From Candidatus Aenigmatarchaeota archaeon (GTDB lineage: Archaea; Aenigmatarchaeota; Aenigmatarchaeia; QMZP01; JAFGSV01): 6,376 nucleotides of DNA. Positions 5,954-6,376 of this stretch are shown here, piece after piece (positions within the stretch are counted from its first letter, which is position 1; the number at the start of each line of letters is the position of its first letter). The notes beneath the pieces were generated by a model. The model was given only the letters and a program-made list of their open reading frames with translations, made no database searches and was not told where the DNA came from. A program made the translations under genes and the position numbers. Location: positions 1 to 6,376 of the forward strand of contig JAUXKD010000026.1 of NCBI GenBank assembly GCA_030624445.1, written 5' to 3'.

Positions 5954-6281
5954 GAAAGACGTGAAGATGGAGATAACCGAGAACCCGGCATTCAGGGCCG
6001 TTGACACGAGCGGCGTTTTCGGGGGTCTCGATCCGAACGACGGAAGGGTGATCTTCTTCCTGGACAGGATAAAGCCTGCGATGAAAAACAAGCCGAGGGG
6101 CGCGATGGGACTGGAAAAGATAAACCGGGAGCTTCAAGTGGAGGTCCACATGTCGCCTCCCCAGTTCATTTCTGTTGCCAAGTGGATGATGAATCATGCC
6201 CAGCGTTTCCAGAAGAGGATAAAATCCGGGAAAATTAAAGACGATGCTCCCAAGTCTTCGGCCGATTCCTACATAGGATGA
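5928..6281 (+). CDS. DUF3467-like small protein
   Basis: A 117-residue soluble protein. After a basic N-terminal segment (MRKKSEKSKKDVK) come a beta-rich part, VFGGLDPNDGRVIFFLDRIKP, and an E-V-H-M-S-P-P-Q-F strand-helix junction followed by the helix ISVAKWMMNHAQRFQKRIKSG. The arrangement of a short strand with hydrophobic-D-hydrophobic pattern, then a V-x-M-S-P-x-x-A/F motif, then a helix ending in basic residues recalls DUF3467, a family of small proteins of unknown function. I assign it only at moderate confidence. The C-terminal tail (KIKDDAPKSSADSYIG) is likely disordered. It overlaps the membrane-protein gene by 26 bases in another frame, indicating co-transcription and probably translational coupling. 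The alternative start at 5967 would remove the overlap and the basic segment. Confidence 0.7.
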   Translation: MRKKSEKSKKDVKMEITENPAFRAVDTSGVFGGLDPNDGRVIFFLDRIKPAMKNKPRGAMGLEKINRELQVEVHMSPPQFISVAKWMMNHAQRFQKRIKSGKIKDDAPKSSADSYIG

Positions 6282-6376
6282 GTCAGGCTGTCGTCATTTC
6301 ATCCTGCGGGTGCCGTATGCATACAAGCCGGATCACAAATCCCGGACGTCACCTGGGTTAAGCACAATCAGGCCCA
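6282..6376. other. GC-rich unassigned segment at the window edge
   Basis: No gene can be assigned here. The 95 bases are about 56% GC, against about 29% for the long spacer at 3552-3736. On the plus strand one frame from 6277 stays open to the edge, and a 27-codon frame starts at ATG 6278 (overlapping the preceding TGA as ATGA) and ends at 6361. On the minus strand a frame ending at 6333 reads GLIVLNPGDVRDL. Structure signals are a hairpin CCGGAT/ATCCCGG (6328-6345, one bulged C, five-base loop), a 10-base palindrome GTATGCATAC (6315-6324) and GGATGA/TCATCC (6276-6281 with 6299-6304). The segment may be the edge of a coding or structured RNA gene. Confidence 0.4.

Noticed and set aside
5534..6197. 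Minus-strand frames (5534-6091 and 5865-6197) opposite the plus pair
   Set aside because: Phe/Leu-rich products arising from the complement of the Lys/Glu polypurine tract; the plus frames have membrane segments and a family-like pattern.
6333..6374. C-terminus of a convergent minus-strand gene (GLIVLNPGDVRDL)
   Set aside because: Thirteen open codons are expected by chance about half the time; nothing recognisable supports it.
6311..6376. 5S rRNA, suggested by GCCGTATGC, ATCCCGGAC and GTTAAGC in the right order and at about the right spacing
   Set aside because: The sequences that should form helix II do not pair and the helix III loop is too long; the 3' half lies outside the window, so it cannot be supported.

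Overview
The window most likely comes from an archaeon, probably of the DPANN type. Three things suggest this. It encodes a PCNA sliding clamp next to an RPA-like OB-fold protein and a DUF357 protein. TTTTAAAA-like boxes sit about 25 bases upstream of several start codons, the archaeal box A spacing for leaderless mRNAs. A giant N-terminally anchored surface protein opens with a YKRY(I/V)K-type motif that I associate with Woesearchaeota/Aenigmarchaeota-like genomes. The phylum is inferred from memory of these families and was not tested.

Positions 1-3551, minus strand: one very long open reading frame that runs off the left edge. At least 1183 residues are visible, with no break in frame. In order it carries a basic cytoplasmic segment, one membrane anchor, a small beta domain, a stalk of about 207 residues rich in Pro, Glu and Thr with a cluster of N-glycosylation sequons, a Cys-containing small domain, a cadherin-like domain with a DDPDDD motif, a large beta-sandwich region, a NosD-like right-handed beta-helix and the start of another domain. 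It looks like a cell-surface or adhesin-like protein. An AT-rich spacer (3552-3736, about 29% GC) separates it from the next genes.

Positions 3737-5524, minus strand: four compact genes, read right to left. They are a DUF357 helical protein, a small multi-pass membrane protein, an RPA-like OB-fold protein and PCNA. The last two are 21 bases apart and probably form a replication/repair operon, with a strong Shine-Dalgarno sequence fixing the PCNA start.

Positions 5561-6281, plus strand: a divergent pair. The first gene is a small membrane protein with a Lys/Glu-rich cytoplasmic tail. The second overlaps it and is a DUF3467-like protein. The divergent spacer is only 36 bases, so the two promoters must interleave.

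Positions 6282-6376: no assignable gene, but about 56% GC with hairpin potential, unlike the AT-rich spacers elsewhere. It may be the edge of a coding or structured RNA gene. No CRISPR array, insertion sequence, tRNA or rRNA can be supported. I see no defence or mobile system; the least described parts are the surface protein and the small membrane/DUF proteins around PCNA.
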